Source: Verrucomicrobiota bacterium (lineage in GTDB: Bacteria > Verrucomicrobiota > Verrucomicrobiia > Opitutales > Opitutaceae). Taken from it: a stretch of 64,000 bases of DNA. The stretch spans positions 248,001-312,000 of the forward strand of contig JAEZGX010000012.1 of NCBI GenBank assembly GCA_023416735.1, written 5' to 3'. The notes under the pieces are model-generated. The model did not search any database. It was not told the DNA's origin and worked only from the letters and a program-made list of their open reading frames with translations. Made by a program: the position numbers and the translations under genes. Of the stretch, positions 34,322-42,875 are shown in pieces (the stretch's first letter is position 1; every line of letters begins with the position of its first letter).

Positions 34322-35410
34322 ATGCCGAGTTCCCGCCCCGCCGTTCGCCGCATCCTTGGAGCACTCGGCTTTTTTGTTCTCTGGTCTCTCATCGGCTTCG
34401 CTTTCGCCGGCCAGTTCTATCTCTCGAGCAGCATGCTCGGCCGCTCCATCACCTGGGGCCAGGCGATCAGCTATTCGCTCGCCGATTGGTATGTCTGGGC
34501 ACTGCTTTCGCTGCCCATCGCCCGCCTCGCCCGCCGCTTTCCGCCCGAAGCCAACGTCCCGTGGCGCACCGCGGGCATCCACCTGGCCGCCGCTTTCGGC
34601 TTCGCGTTCCTCTACGTCGTCCTCCGCGCCGCCGTCGGTGTCGCCCACTCTGCTCTCATTGGCGAAGAGACGACTTTCCTTGAGATCTTCCAGCCGCTCT
34701 TCGTCAAAACCTTCCCGTTCAATCTCCTCATCTACGGGGTGATCGTCTCCGTCAGCCACGCGCTCGATTACTACCGCAAATACCACGAGCGCACCGTCCA
34801 AACGCTCGAGCTCGAGAAACACCTCACGGAAGCCCGCCTCCAATCGCTTCTGCGCCAGCTCAAGCCCCACTTTCTCTTCAACGCCCTCAACGGCATCTCG
34901 TCGCTCATGTATACCGACGTCGATGCCGCCGACCGCATGCTCATCAAGCTCGCCGAGCTCCTGCGCATGACCATGTCGCAAACCGGCACGCCTCTCGCCC
35001 CCCTGCGCACCGAGATCGCTTTTCTGGAATGTTACCTCGGCATTGAACAAATCCGTTTCCGCGATCGCCTCGACGTCCGCATGGAAATCGACCCCACCAC
35101 GCTCGACGCCCAAGTCCCCAATCTCATCCTCCAACCGCTCGTCGAAAACGCCATCCGCCACGGGATCGAACCTCACGTCCGCCGCGGGCTTATCACCGTC
35201 CGCTCCTCCCGCGAAAACGGAAACCTCATCCTCTCCGTCGTCGACAACGGCGCCGGCATGCCGCCCGGCGGCTTCACCCGCGAGGGCATTGGCACCGCCA
35301 ACAGTCGCGCCCGCCTCCGCGAACTCTACGGCAACGAGCAACATTTCGAAATGTTCAACCAACCCGAAGGCGGCCTCCACGTCCGCCTCACGTTCCCTTT
35401 CGCCACCTAA
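34322..35410 (+). CDS. Sensor histidine kinase, LytS/YehU type (His_kinase family)
   Basis: I start at the ATG before PSSRPAVRRIL, since earlier in-frame codons overlap the divergent gene. The 362-residue protein has four membrane segments (about 12-30, 48-66, 83-105, 125-145), a short coiled linker, and the His_kinase domain with the phospho-acceptor His183 in LKPHFLFNALNGI. The N-box reads LILQPLVENAIRHGIEPH and the G-box DNGAGMPPGG. There is no separate periplasmic sensor domain, so the signal is probably sensed in or near the membrane. Two LytTR regulators follow directly. The family senses, for example, peptides, pyruvate or cell-wall state; the signal here is unknown. Confidence 0.93.
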   Translation: MPSSRPAVRRILGALGFFVLWSLIGFAFAGQFYLSSSMLGRSITWGQAISYSLADWYVWALLSLPIARLARRFPPEANVPWRTAGIHLAAAFGFAFLYVVLRAAVGVAHSALIGEETTFLEIFQPLFVKTFPFNLLIYGVIVSVSHALDYYRKYHERTVQTLELEKHLTEARLQSLLRQLKPHFLFNALNGISSLMYTDVDAADRMLIKLAELLRMTMSQTGTPLAPLRTEIAFLECYLGIEQIRFRDRLDVRMEIDPTTLDAQVPNLILQPLVENAIRHGIEPHVRRGLITVRSSRENGNLILSVVDNGAGMPPGGFTREGIGTANSRARLRELYGNEQHFEMFNQPEGGLHVRLTFPFAT

Positions 35411-35419
35411 ACAAAACTC

Positions 35420-35441
35420 TTCGTGTCCATTTGTGGTTGAA
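35420..35441 (+). repeat. Short dispersed element ending in GTGGTTGA, copy 2
   Basis: TTCGTGTCCATTTGTGGTT begins this stretch and it ends 20 bases before the GTG start of the first response regulator. It lies between the kinase stop and that start. It resembles the element at 61165-61198, which also has the GTCCATT.. part, and more loosely the one at 1144-1162. Confidence 0.4.
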
Positions 35442-35461
35442 CTGAATCTTTCTCCGCTGCC

Positions 35462-36229
35462 GTGACCAAGCTCCGCCTCCTCATCGTCGACGACGAACCC
35501 CTCGCCCGCGAACGCCTCCGCGCTCTCCTGCGCGGCGACACCTCCGTCGAAATTGTCGGCGAATGCAGCAACGGCGACGAAGCCCTCACCCACATCGAGC
35601 AAAATCCGCCGGACGTCGTCTTTCTCGACGTCCAAATGCCCGGCGCCAACGGCCTCCAAGTCGTCCAAAAACTTCCGCCCGCACAACGCCCCGCCATCGT
35701 CTTCGCCACCGCCCACGATCGTTTCGCCGTCGATGCCTTCGGCGTCGATGCCGTCGATTACCTCCTGAAACCATTCGATCGCGACCGACTCAAAACCGCG
35801 CTGGCCCGCGCCGCCGAACATATCCGTCAACGCCGCGCCGGCGATCTCAGCGCCCGCCTCGAATCCCTGCTTTCCGACTCCGCGCCGGTCAAAAAACCCA
35901 CGCGGCTCGCCTTCAAATCCGAGGGCCGCGTCGTCTTCCTCAAACCCGACGAAATCGTCTGGGTCGAAGCCGCCGACAACTACGTCCTCCTTCACCTCGC
36001 CGACACAACTCGCCTCATCGTTCGCGAAACCCTCACCGCCATCGAGGAACGTCTCGGCTCTTCCGACTTCGCCCGCGTCAACCGCTCCGCCATCGTGCGT
36101 CTCGACTGCGTTCGCGAACTTCAGCCCACGTTTCACGGCGATTATACCGTGATCCTGCGCGACGGCGCCACCCGGCTCCCGCTCAGCCGCACTCAACGCG
36201 GCCAGTTCGCCAAATTCATCGCCGACTAA
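35462..36229 (+). CDS. LytTR response regulator, first of a tandem pair
   Basis: The 255-residue protein has a receiver domain (1-120) with the acidic pair in LLIVDDEP, phospho-acceptor Asp56 in VVFLDVQMPG and the Lys in YLLKPFD, and a LytTR DNA-binding domain (150-250) with VWVEAADNYVLLHLAD and FARVNRSAIVRL. LytTR proteins bind direct repeats of about nine bases in promoters. The start codon is GTG, fixed by the N-terminal TKLRLLIVDDEP alignment with its paralogue. It follows the kinase gene by 51 bases and is presumably its partner. Confidence 0.95.
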   Translation: MTKLRLLIVDDEPLARERLRALLRGDTSVEIVGECSNGDEALTHIEQNPPDVVFLDVQMPGANGLQVVQKLPPAQRPAIVFATAHDRFAVDAFGVDAVDYLLKPFDRDRLKTALARAAEHIRQRRAGDLSARLESLLSDSAPVKKPTRLAFKSEGRVVFLKPDEIVWVEAADNYVLLHLADTTRLIVRETLTAIEERLGSSDFARVNRSAIVRLDCVRELQPTFHGDYTVILRDGATRLPLSRTQRGQFAKFIAD

Positions 36230-36375
36230 AGCCCCCTTCGCGCCAACGTCTCTCATCTTCGCCCTCGTCTTCCAGCGCGTCACCATCGCCGAACCGCCGA
36301 CTACCCCAGAACTGTTTCCAAGCGTCATCCGCGTTCCACCGTGGCGGCACATTTCCTGCCCCCCGGTAACGCTCC

Positions 36376-37137
36376 ATGACCAAGCTGCGGATCCTTATCG
36401 TCGACGACGAGCCCCTCGCGCGTGATCGCATGCGCGCGCTGCTCTCGACCGACACAGCGGTCGAAATCATCGGCGAAGCCTCCAACGGCATCGACGCCCT
36501 CACTGCCATCCAAACCCTCCAACCGGAGCTTGTCTTCCTCGACATGCAGATGCCGGGCTGCGACGGACTCGAAGTCATCCGCCGCCTCTCCGATCCCCGG
36601 CCCGCCATCGTCTTCGTCACCGCCCACGAACGCTTCGCCGTCGAAGCCTTCGCCGCCGAAGCGACCGACTACCTGCTGAAACCGTTCGACCGTGCCCGCC
36701 TCCAGCTCGCGTTGAACCGTGTCCGCGACTCCCTCGCCGCCCGCCGCGAACGCGATCTCGGCTCCCGCCTCGAATCACTCCTCGCCGCGCGCGCCCCCGA
36801 ACCCGAGCGCATCGCCGTGCGCGCCGACGGCCGCGTCGTCTTTCTCAAGCACAGCGAAATCGTCTGGGTCGAAGCCGCGAACAACTACTGCGTGCTCCAC
36901 CTCGCCGACCAAAAACGCTTCATGCTGCGCGAAACCCTTTCCTCCCTTGAAACCCGCTTCGCCGGCTCCGGTTTCGCCCGCATCAACCGCTCCGCCCTCG
37001 TTCACCTTAACCGCGTCCGAGAACTCCAGTCCGCCGCCTACGGCGATTACGTCGTCGTTCTCGACACCGGCCAACGCCTTCCCCTCTCCCGCAATTTCCG
37101 CGGCCGCCTCGAACGCTTCCTCCCCGAGCCCCTCTAA
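36376..37137 (+). CDS. LytTR response regulator, second of a tandem pair
   Basis: The 253-residue protein is colinear with the regulator just upstream over its whole length, beginning TKLRILIVDDEPLARDRMRALL, with phospho-acceptor Asp56 in LVFLDMQMPG and the same YLLKPFDR and VWVEAANNY...LHLAD blocks. The two arose by tandem duplication. Both keep the phosphorylation and DNA-binding residues, so both look functional. Only one kinase gene is adjacent, so it may serve both, or the second regulator may answer to a distant kinase. The 146-base gap before it is long enough for a separate promoter. It precedes the FG-GAP/haloperoxidase run, its likely target. Confidence 0.95.
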   Translation: MTKLRILIVDDEPLARDRMRALLSTDTAVEIIGEASNGIDALTAIQTLQPELVFLDMQMPGCDGLEVIRRLSDPRPAIVFVTAHERFAVEAFAAEATDYLLKPFDRARLQLALNRVRDSLAARRERDLGSRLESLLAARAPEPERIAVRADGRVVFLKHSEIVWVEAANNYCVLHLADQKRFMLRETLSSLETRFAGSGFARINRSALVHLNRVRELQSAAYGDYVVVLDTGQRLPLSRNFRGRLERFLPEPL

Positions 37138-37213
37138 CGCAACCTTCCCCTCCGCCGCTGAGCATCTAACCGCCGTTTTTCAGCATCTCAGCCCTGCGCC
37201 GTTCCGTTTGCCG

Positions 37214-37231
37214 CTGGCGCCATTACGCCAG
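37214..37231 (+). promoter_or_regulatory. Hairpin directly before the start of the TPR/FG-GAP gene
   Basis: CTGGCG (37214-37219) pairs with CGCCAG (37226-37231) around CCATTA, and the ATG follows four bases later. In an mRNA this hairpin would sit over the ribosome-binding region. No T tract follows, so it is not a terminator. It may simply be a chance GC palindrome. Confidence 0.3.
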
Positions 37232-37235
37232 CATC

Positions 37236-39626
37236 ATGCCCTCCCCCACGTTCGGGGCACTTTTCCTTTCCCGTGCCCGCGCGTCGCGTCTTCAACGCAC
37301 GCTCTTCCTCTCTCTCGCTCTCGGCGTGCCCGTCGCCTCGATCGCCGCGCCTCCCGTCAACCCGGAATTCTGTTCGCCGACCGCAATTCCGGGCATCCCG
37401 ATGCCCAATCAACCGGAGAGCACGCGCCGCATGGCCGCGATGCTCCAGAAACTCGCTTCGGACGGCGCTCCTTACGAAAATCCCTACCGCGCCTCCGAAA
37501 CCGCCGACCTCCTCCGCTCCGCGCTCGCCGCCACCACCGATCCCGTCGAGCGCCAGAAATACCGCCTCCCCTTCGGCAATGCGCTCCTCCGCGCCGGCGC
37601 CTCCCGCGAAGCCCTCGCCCAATATCAACACTACGAAGCCGGACTCCGCGAGCGCACCCCCGATCTCCCCGCGCATCTTTTCGCGCGCGTCCAGACGCTC
37701 AAAGCCATCTCTCACCTGCGCATCGGCGAACAGGAAAACTGCCTCCTCAATCACAACGGCGACTCCTGCCTCTTCCCCATCCGCGACGGCGGTATCCACC
37801 AACTCCCCGAAGGTTCCCGCGCCGCCATCACCGAGCTCACCGCCCTGCTCGAAAAATTTCCCGGCGATCTGCGCGCCCGCTGGCTTCTCAACATCGCCTA
37901 CATGACGCTCGGCGAATATCCCGACAAAGTCCCTGCCCGTTGGCTCATCCCTTCCCAAGCCTTCGAATCCGACTACGACATCAAACGTTTCCCCGACGTC
38001 GCTCCCGCCCTTGGGATCGATTCCGACGAACTCGCCGGCGGCGTCATCCTCGACGACTTCAATAACGACGGTTTCCTCGACGTCCTGTCGTCCACCTGGC
38101 GCTCCACCGGCCAGCTTCGCTTTTTCCTCAACAACGGCGACGCCACGTTCACCGAACGCACCGCCGAATCCGGTCTCCTCGGCCTGACCGGCGGACTCAA
38201 CATGATCCACGCCGACTACAACAACGACGGCTTCATCGACGTCCTCGTCCTCCGCGGCGCCTGGCTCGGCGATCTGGGTCGCCATCCCAATTCCCTCCTC
38301 CGCAACAATGGCGACGGCACCTTCACCGACGTCACCGAGGAAGCCGGCCTCCTCAGCTTCAACCCCACCCAGACCGCCGCCTGGTTCGATTTCAACGGCG
38401 ACGGCCATCTGGATCTTTTCGTCGGCAACGAAACCACGCCCGGCGAAGGCCAAAGCTACCCCTGCGAGCTGTATCGAAATAATGGCGACGGCACGTTCAC
38501 CGAATGCGCTTCCGCCAACGGCGTTGCCCTCGTCGGTTTCGTGAAGGGCGTCATCGCCGGCGATTTCAACAATGACGGCCGCCCCGATCTCTACATCTCG
38601 CGCAAATCCGGCCCCAATCTCCTCCTGCGCAATGACGGCCCCGCCGTCGACGTCGGTTCCTCCCGTGCCCCCGGGCGCTTCACCGACGTCGCTCTCCAAG
38701 CCGGCGTCACCCAACCATTCGAAAGTTTTTCCTGCTGGTTCTGGGACTACGACAACGACGGCTGGCTCGATATCATGGTCAACGGCTACGGGATTCAGGA
38801 CGCGGGTGACATCGCCGCCGACTACCTCGGCATCCCGCACGCCGGTCACCGCGCCCGGCTTTTCCGCAATCAAGGCGACGGCACCTTCGCCGACGTCACC
38901 CAGCAGGTCGGGCTCTACAAAGTCCTGCACACCATGGGCTGCAATTTCGGCGATCTCGATAATGACGGCTGGCTCGATTTCTATGTCGGCACCGGCGATC
39001 CCGACTTCACCACGCTTCTCCCCAATCGCATGTTCCGCAACGACGGCGCCCGTCGCTTCCAAGACGTCACCACGTCCGGCGGTTTCGGCCAGCTCCAGAA
39101 GGGACACGCCATCGCCTTCGGCGATATCGACAACGACGGCGATCAGGATGTTTACGCCGACATGGGCGGCGCCGTGTCCGGCGACAACTACCGCAACCAA
39201 CTCTTCGCAAACCCCGGGCACGGCAACCGCTGGCTGAAGCTCCAGCTCGAAGGCGTGAAATCCAATCGCGACGCCCGGGGCGCTCGCCTCAAGATCGTGC
39301 TTCAAACCCCCTCAGGTCAGCGGACGCTGCATCGCGAGATTTCCAGCGGCGGCAGCTTCGGCGCCGCGCCTCTCCGCCAGGAAATCGGTCTCGGCGACGC
39401 CACCGGCATTCTCTACGCCGAAATTTTCTGGCCCGTTACCCGCCAGACCCAGCGCATCGACGGCCTCCAGCCTAATCGCGCCTATCACATCCGCGAAGAC
39501 GCCTCGTCCGCGGTCGCGGTAAACCTGAGGAGCTTTACGCTCCCGACTCCGAGCACGTCCCATCACCAGCATCACCACCACGCTCAAACCGCGCCCGGCA
39601 CGCCCGACCACCTCGCCGCACGGTAA
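37236..39626 (+). CDS. Secreted protein fusing a TPR-like domain to FG-GAP/ASPIC-UnbV
   Basis: The 796-residue protein has a signal peptide (LQRTLFLSLALGVPVASIAAP). Residues 60-225 are helical and TPR-like (LLRAGASREALAQYQHYEAGL, ARWLLNIAYMTLGEYPDKVP) and contain the motif NCLLNHNGDSC (about 167-177). Residues 240-680 form an FG-GAP propeller with many calcium motifs (DFNNDGFLDVLS, DYNNDGFIDVLV, DFNGDGHLDLFV, DFNNDGRPDLYI, DYDNDGWLDIMV, DLDNDGWLDFYV, DIDNDGDQDVYA). An ASPIC/UnbV domain (690-770) follows, and a C-terminal tail with HHQHHHH near residue 775. The architecture is known in Verrucomicrobia and Planctomycetes, without an assigned function. It follows the second LytTR gene by 98 bases. 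Confidence 0.9.
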   Translation: MPSPTFGALFLSRARASRLQRTLFLSLALGVPVASIAAPPVNPEFCSPTAIPGIPMPNQPESTRRMAAMLQKLASDGAPYENPYRASETADLLRSALAATTDPVERQKYRLPFGNALLRAGASREALAQYQHYEAGLRERTPDLPAHLFARVQTLKAISHLRIGEQENCLLNHNGDSCLFPIRDGGIHQLPEGSRAAITELTALLEKFPGDLRARWLLNIAYMTLGEYPDKVPARWLIPSQAFESDYDIKRFPDVAPALGIDSDELAGGVILDDFNNDGFLDVLSSTWRSTGQLRFFLNNGDATFTERTAESGLLGLTGGLNMIHADYNNDGFIDVLVLRGAWLGDLGRHPNSLLRNNGDGTFTDVTEEAGLLSFNPTQTAAWFDFNGDGHLDLFVGNETTPGEGQSYPCELYRNNGDGTFTECASANGVALVGFVKGVIAGDFNNDGRPDLYISRKSGPNLLLRNDGPAVDVGSSRAPGRFTDVALQAGVTQPFESFSCWFWDYDNDGWLDIMVNGYGIQDAGDIAADYLGIPHAGHRARLFRNQGDGTFADVTQQVGLYKVLHTMGCNFGDLDNDGWLDFYVGTGDPDFTTLLPNRMFRNDGARRFQDVTTSGGFGQLQKGHAIAFGDIDNDGDQDVYADMGGAVSGDNYRNQLFANPGHGNRWLKLQLEGVKSNRDARGARLKIVLQTPSGQRTLHREISSGGSFGAAPLRQEIGLGDATGILYAEIFWPVTRQTQRIDGLQPNRAYHIREDASSAVAVNLRSFTLPTPSTSHHQHHHHAQTAPGTPDHLAAR

Positions 39627-39654
39627 ACATCCGACCGCGAGCAAATCGATCGAC

Positions 39655-40380
39655 ATGATCTTCCGTCGCCTCCGTTTCACGCTGCTTCCTCTCGCTTGTG
39701 CCTCCGTTTCCCTTGCGACCGCACAGCCTTTGACACCCTCATCGCCCGAAGCCGCCGCCTACGCGACGTTTGGCATCGTCATCGCGCAAAACGTCCGCCT
39801 CGACGAACTCCGCCTCAGCGACGCCCAGTTCGAAGCCTTCATCGACGGCCTCCGCCGCTATCGCCTCAAACGCCCGCCTCCCTCTCTCAATAGCGAAGCC
39901 GAGACGATCCTCGAAGACATCCGCCAGCGCGTAAACCGGCTCCAACAAGCCCCCGCCTCAACCTCCGCGCCCCAACAAGATCCGCTCCGCTCCTACCTCG
40001 CTTCCGTCCGCGAGCAACTCAGCCTGCAGGAAAACGAAAGCGGCCTGCTCCACCGGATTCTCAGCGGCAGCGTGGGTCCGCGTCCGCGCGCCATCGACAG
40101 CGTCGTCATCGACATCGCCGCGAAGTCCCCCGACATGTCGACCGATCTGCCGCAGCTCTCGCGGAAAGACGCCCGCATCAAAGTTTCCGATCTCCTCCCT
40201 GGCATCGCCGAAGGCGTTCAAATGCTCACGCTCGGCGCTTCTCAACTTCTCGTCCTTCCGCCGCACCTCTCCTTCGGCGAAAACCCCTGGCCCGAGGGAC
40301 TCCAGCCCGGCATGCCTCTCGTCTTTCAAATCACGTTGAAAGAAATCATCTCCGCCACCGATCCCGCACCGCAGCGCTAG
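39655..40380 (+). CDS. Secreted divergent FKBP-type peptidyl-prolyl isomerase
   Basis: The 241-residue protein has a signal peptide (FTLLPLACASVSLATAQ). Residues 30-105 resemble the helical FKBP_N dimerisation domain of FkpA/Mip-type enzymes (AAYATFGIVIAQNVRLDELRLSD), and residues 140-235 the FKBP_C fold: KVSDLLPGIAEGVQMLTLG, LLVLPPHLSFGENPWPEGLQPGMPLVFQITLKEI. The usual F-D-S-S active-site segment is replaced by sequence around KSPDMSTDLPQ, so isomerase activity may be reduced while the chaperone role could remain. It lies 28 bases after the TPR/FG-GAP gene and is probably co-transcribed with it. I infer that it helps fold the large exported proteins encoded around it. Confidence 0.82.
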   Translation: MIFRRLRFTLLPLACASVSLATAQPLTPSSPEAAAYATFGIVIAQNVRLDELRLSDAQFEAFIDGLRRYRLKRPPPSLNSEAETILEDIRQRVNRLQQAPASTSAPQQDPLRSYLASVREQLSLQENESGLLHRILSGSVGPRPRAIDSVVIDIAAKSPDMSTDLPQLSRKDARIKVSDLLPGIAEGVQMLTLGASQLLVLPPHLSFGENPWPEGLQPGMPLVFQITLKEIISATDPAPQR

Positions 40381-40617
40381 CGGCCACCGGAATCGGCCTT
40401 AGCTACGCCGCAAACCTCAGCCAGGCCTGGGAAAGTGCCTTGCATTAGCTCCAGGTCAACCGGCCGCGTGCGGCGGATCACAAATATATCGCTTTGCGAT
40501 CCACCCCCGAATCCTAGCAACTCACCCCAAAGACCTTTGCCTCCCCCCACGTTCGCGCCTTTATCAAGCTCCCCTGCGCGTTCAGCCCTTGTGCGATGCG
40601 CCACCCCTTTCCCGCTT

Positions 40618-41898
40618 ATGACCTCACTCCGTGCTCTCCCCCTGCTGGCCGCCTTGATCATCGGCGCGTTCATCCCAGCCGCGTCCGCCAATTCCGTTCT
40701 TTATTGGAACGAACAAGTCATCAACGCCACCCGGCTCTCGCGCAATCCCCCGCCGCCTTCGTCGATGTTCCTCGCCGCCTTCCATGTGGCGATTTTCGAC
40801 GCCGTGAATGGCATCACCCGCACTCACAAGGGCTGGCTCGTGAACGATCCCGCCCCCGCCGGCGCCGACATCGATGCGGCCATCGCCGGCGCCGGCTACA
40901 CGGTTCTGAAGCACTACTGGTCTCAATCCAGTAACCCCCGAAATCTCAAAATCGCCTACGACAAAGCGATCGCCGAGATCCCCGATGGCCAGGCCAAAAC
41001 CGACGGCCTCGCGTGGGGCAAACACGTCGCCGAGCGCATCATCGAAGAGCGCTCCCAGTCCGGCTTCAACAAACCGATTCCCGGCACCTACTCCAGCAAC
41101 GAGCCGGGCAAATGGCGCGAAACCCCGACCGGCTTCCGCCCGCCCGTCCTTCCCCACTGGGGCAAGGTCAAGCCGTTCGTCATGACTTCGCCCGATCAAT
41201 TCCGCGCTCCGCCGCCTTACCCGATCGATTCGAAGGAACACGCCGAAGAGCTCGCTTTCGTCGCCAAGGTTGGCGCGCGTGACAACGCCGAACGCACCGA
41301 AGACCAGACCATGACCACGCCGTTCTGGTCCGACGATCTCGGCACCGCCACCCCTCCCGGCCACTGGAACGTCATCGCCCGGGAACTGGTCCGCCGCTTC
41401 AATCTCTCCACCCTCGATACCGCTCGCCTCTACGCCCTCCTCAACCTCGCCGGGGCCGATGCCGCGATTTCCTGCTGGGACACGAAATTCTTCTACAGCA
41501 CGTGGCGCCCGGAAACCGCGATTCGCGAGCTCGGCACCGAGATCAACCCGGTCATGGTCACGCTCCCCGACTTCATCCCCAACATGGTCTCGCCGGCGTT
41601 CCCCGCCTACACCTCCGGCCACAGCACCTTCTCCGCCGCCGCCACCCGAGTGCTCGAACGTTTCTTCGGGCGCGACGACATCGAGTTCACCGCCACCTCC
41701 GACGGTCTCCCCGGCGCCGTCCGTTCCTACAAGAGCTTCTCGCAGGCGCGCGAGGAGGTCGGCATGAGCCGCGTCTGGGGCGGCATCCACGTCATGCAAG
41801 ACAACATCGAAGGGCAGAAAGCCGGCATCAAAATCGCCGATTGGGTTTCCGATAACGCCCTCCAGCCGCTCAACGCCAGCGCTGTCGCCCAAAAATAA
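40618..41898 (+). CDS. Vanadium-dependent haloperoxidase family protein (PAP2 fold)
   Basis: From the ATG before TSLRALPLLAALIIGAFIPAASA, a signal peptide, the protein has 426 residues. All vanadate-site residues of the family are visible: Lys290 and Arg297 in KFFYSTWRPETA, Ser333-Gly334-His335 in YTSGHSTFS, and Arg385 and His391 in SRVWGGIH. The 7- and 6-residue spacings match those of the fungal chloroperoxidase. The enzymes oxidise halides with hydrogen peroxide; the same fold serves acid phosphatases, so phosphatase activity is an alternative. The region from 40381 to 40617 before the gene holds a small ATCGC/GCGAT hairpin and perhaps a promoter. It lies between the FKBP and DoxX-like genes on the same strand. 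Confidence 0.9.
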   Translation: MTSLRALPLLAALIIGAFIPAASANSVLYWNEQVINATRLSRNPPPPSSMFLAAFHVAIFDAVNGITRTHKGWLVNDPAPAGADIDAAIAGAGYTVLKHYWSQSSNPRNLKIAYDKAIAEIPDGQAKTDGLAWGKHVAERIIEERSQSGFNKPIPGTYSSNEPGKWRETPTGFRPPVLPHWGKVKPFVMTSPDQFRAPPPYPIDSKEHAEELAFVAKVGARDNAERTEDQTMTTPFWSDDLGTATPPGHWNVIARELVRRFNLSTLDTARLYALLNLAGADAAISCWDTKFFYSTWRPETAIRELGTEINPVMVTLPDFIPNMVSPAFPAYTSGHSTFSAAATRVLERFFGRDDIEFTATSDGLPGAVRSYKSFSQAREEVGMSRVWGGIHVMQDNIEGQKAGIKIADWVSDNALQPLNASAVAQK

Positions 41899-41929
41899 CC
41901 GCCGGGGACCGCCCCCGCGTTTCACAGTG

Positions 41930-41955
41930 GCTCTGCGCGTCAGCGCGCGCAGAGC
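41930..41955. other. Perfect GC-rich hairpin after the haloperoxidase gene
   Basis: GCTCTGCGCG (41930-41939) and CGCGCAGAGC (41946-41955) pair fully around TCAGCG. No T tract follows on either strand, so it is not a standard terminator. It could protect the upstream transcript from exonucleases or weaken read-through into the next gene. Confidence 0.5.
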
Positions 41956-42045
41956 TCGAGGAAAAGAAATCCGCGCCCCGACCATCCACTTCGCAGTTCA
42001 CTCGAAAAGGGTCCCGCCGGACCGGGGCGTTCACCGCCTTCCGTC

Positions 42046-42855
42046 ATGAGTTCTTCCGCCAGCCAACTCACCTCCCTGAAACTTGCTTGGATTTTACGCA
42101 TCGGCGTAGCCGGTTGCTTCATCGGCCACGGCGCCTTCGGGATCATCACCAAGGCCGCGTGGGTTCCTTACTTCGCCGTGGGTGGCATCTCGGAAGCCCT
42201 CGCCTGGAAACTCATGCCGGTCGTCGGTGCCATGGACATCGGCATCGGCCTTCTCGCCTTGGTCTGGCCCACCCGCGCCCTCTATGCTTGGGCCGCAATC
42301 TGGGCTGTCTGGACCGCTCTCTGCCGACCACTCGCCCATGAGCCATTCTGGGAAACCCTCGAGCGCGCCGGCAACTACGGCGTGCCGATCGCGCTGCTCG
42401 TCGCTTTCGGTTTCCACGCTCCTTGGTTCCGCCGCCTTCCTGCTTCGTGGCCGACTTTCTCGGATCTTAAACGCACGCAGTTCGCTTGGTCTCTCCGCCT
42501 CACGACCGCCACACTCCTCGCCGGCCACGCGGGGCTCGGCTTCTTCACGCTGAAAGCCGGACTCGCCCACCACTACTCCGCTGCTTGGGCCGACGCTCCC
42601 GCCAATACCGTCGTAATCGTGGGCGCGTTCGAGTTCGCCCTCGCCACCGCCGTTCTCCTCCGGCCCGTCCCTTCCCTCCTCGTCGGCGTCGCTCTTTGGA
42701 AAATGGCTTCCGAAAGCCTCTTTCTCATCGCCGGCGATCCCGTCTGGGAATTCATCGAACGCGCCGGCAGCTACACCGCCCCCCTCGCTCTGGCCGTTCT
42801 TCTCGCTAAAACTCGCCGCAATAACCTTTCCTCCTTTTCCCCTGCGGCTGCCTGA
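42046..42855 (+). CDS. DoxX-like membrane protein with internal duplication
   Basis: The 269-residue protein has about eight hydrophobic segments in two similar halves. Half one reads ...GCFIGHGAFGIITKAAWVPYF, VVGAMDIGIGLLALVWPTRALY and PFWETLERAGNYGVPIALLV; half two reads ...LLAGHAGLGFFTLKAGLAHHY, IVGAFEFALATAVLLRPVPSLL and PVWEFIERAGSYTAPLALAVL. Each half resembles a four-helix DoxX/SURF4-type unit. Such proteins are linked to electron transfer or thiol balance, but the role of this one is unknown. It sits between the haloperoxidase and the double FG-GAP gene, so a link to redox chemistry at the envelope is a reasonable guess. Confidence 0.8.
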   Translation: MSSSASQLTSLKLAWILRIGVAGCFIGHGAFGIITKAAWVPYFAVGGISEALAWKLMPVVGAMDIGIGLLALVWPTRALYAWAAIWAVWTALCRPLAHEPFWETLERAGNYGVPIALLVAFGFHAPWFRRLPASWPTFSDLKRTQFAWSLRLTTATLLAGHAGLGFFTLKAGLAHHYSAAWADAPANTVVIVGAFEFALATAVLLRPVPSLLVGVALWKMASESLFLIAGDPVWEFIERAGSYTAPLALAVLLAKTRRNNLSSFSPAAA

Positions 42856-42875
42856 ACTCCCCCATCTTTCCCGAC

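Noticed and set aside
33653..36352. Open frame of 899 codons on the minus strand
   Set aside because: It runs antisense to the histidine kinase and first LytTR gene, whose motifs are complete. Its product is low-complexity, rich in Gly, Glu, Asp and Ala, which is the mirror image of C-ending codons on the other strand.
37188..39305. Open frame of 705 codons on the minus strand
   Set aside because: It is antisense to the TPR/FG-GAP gene. The repeated calcium motifs on the plus strand leave few stops on the other strand, so its length is a composition effect.
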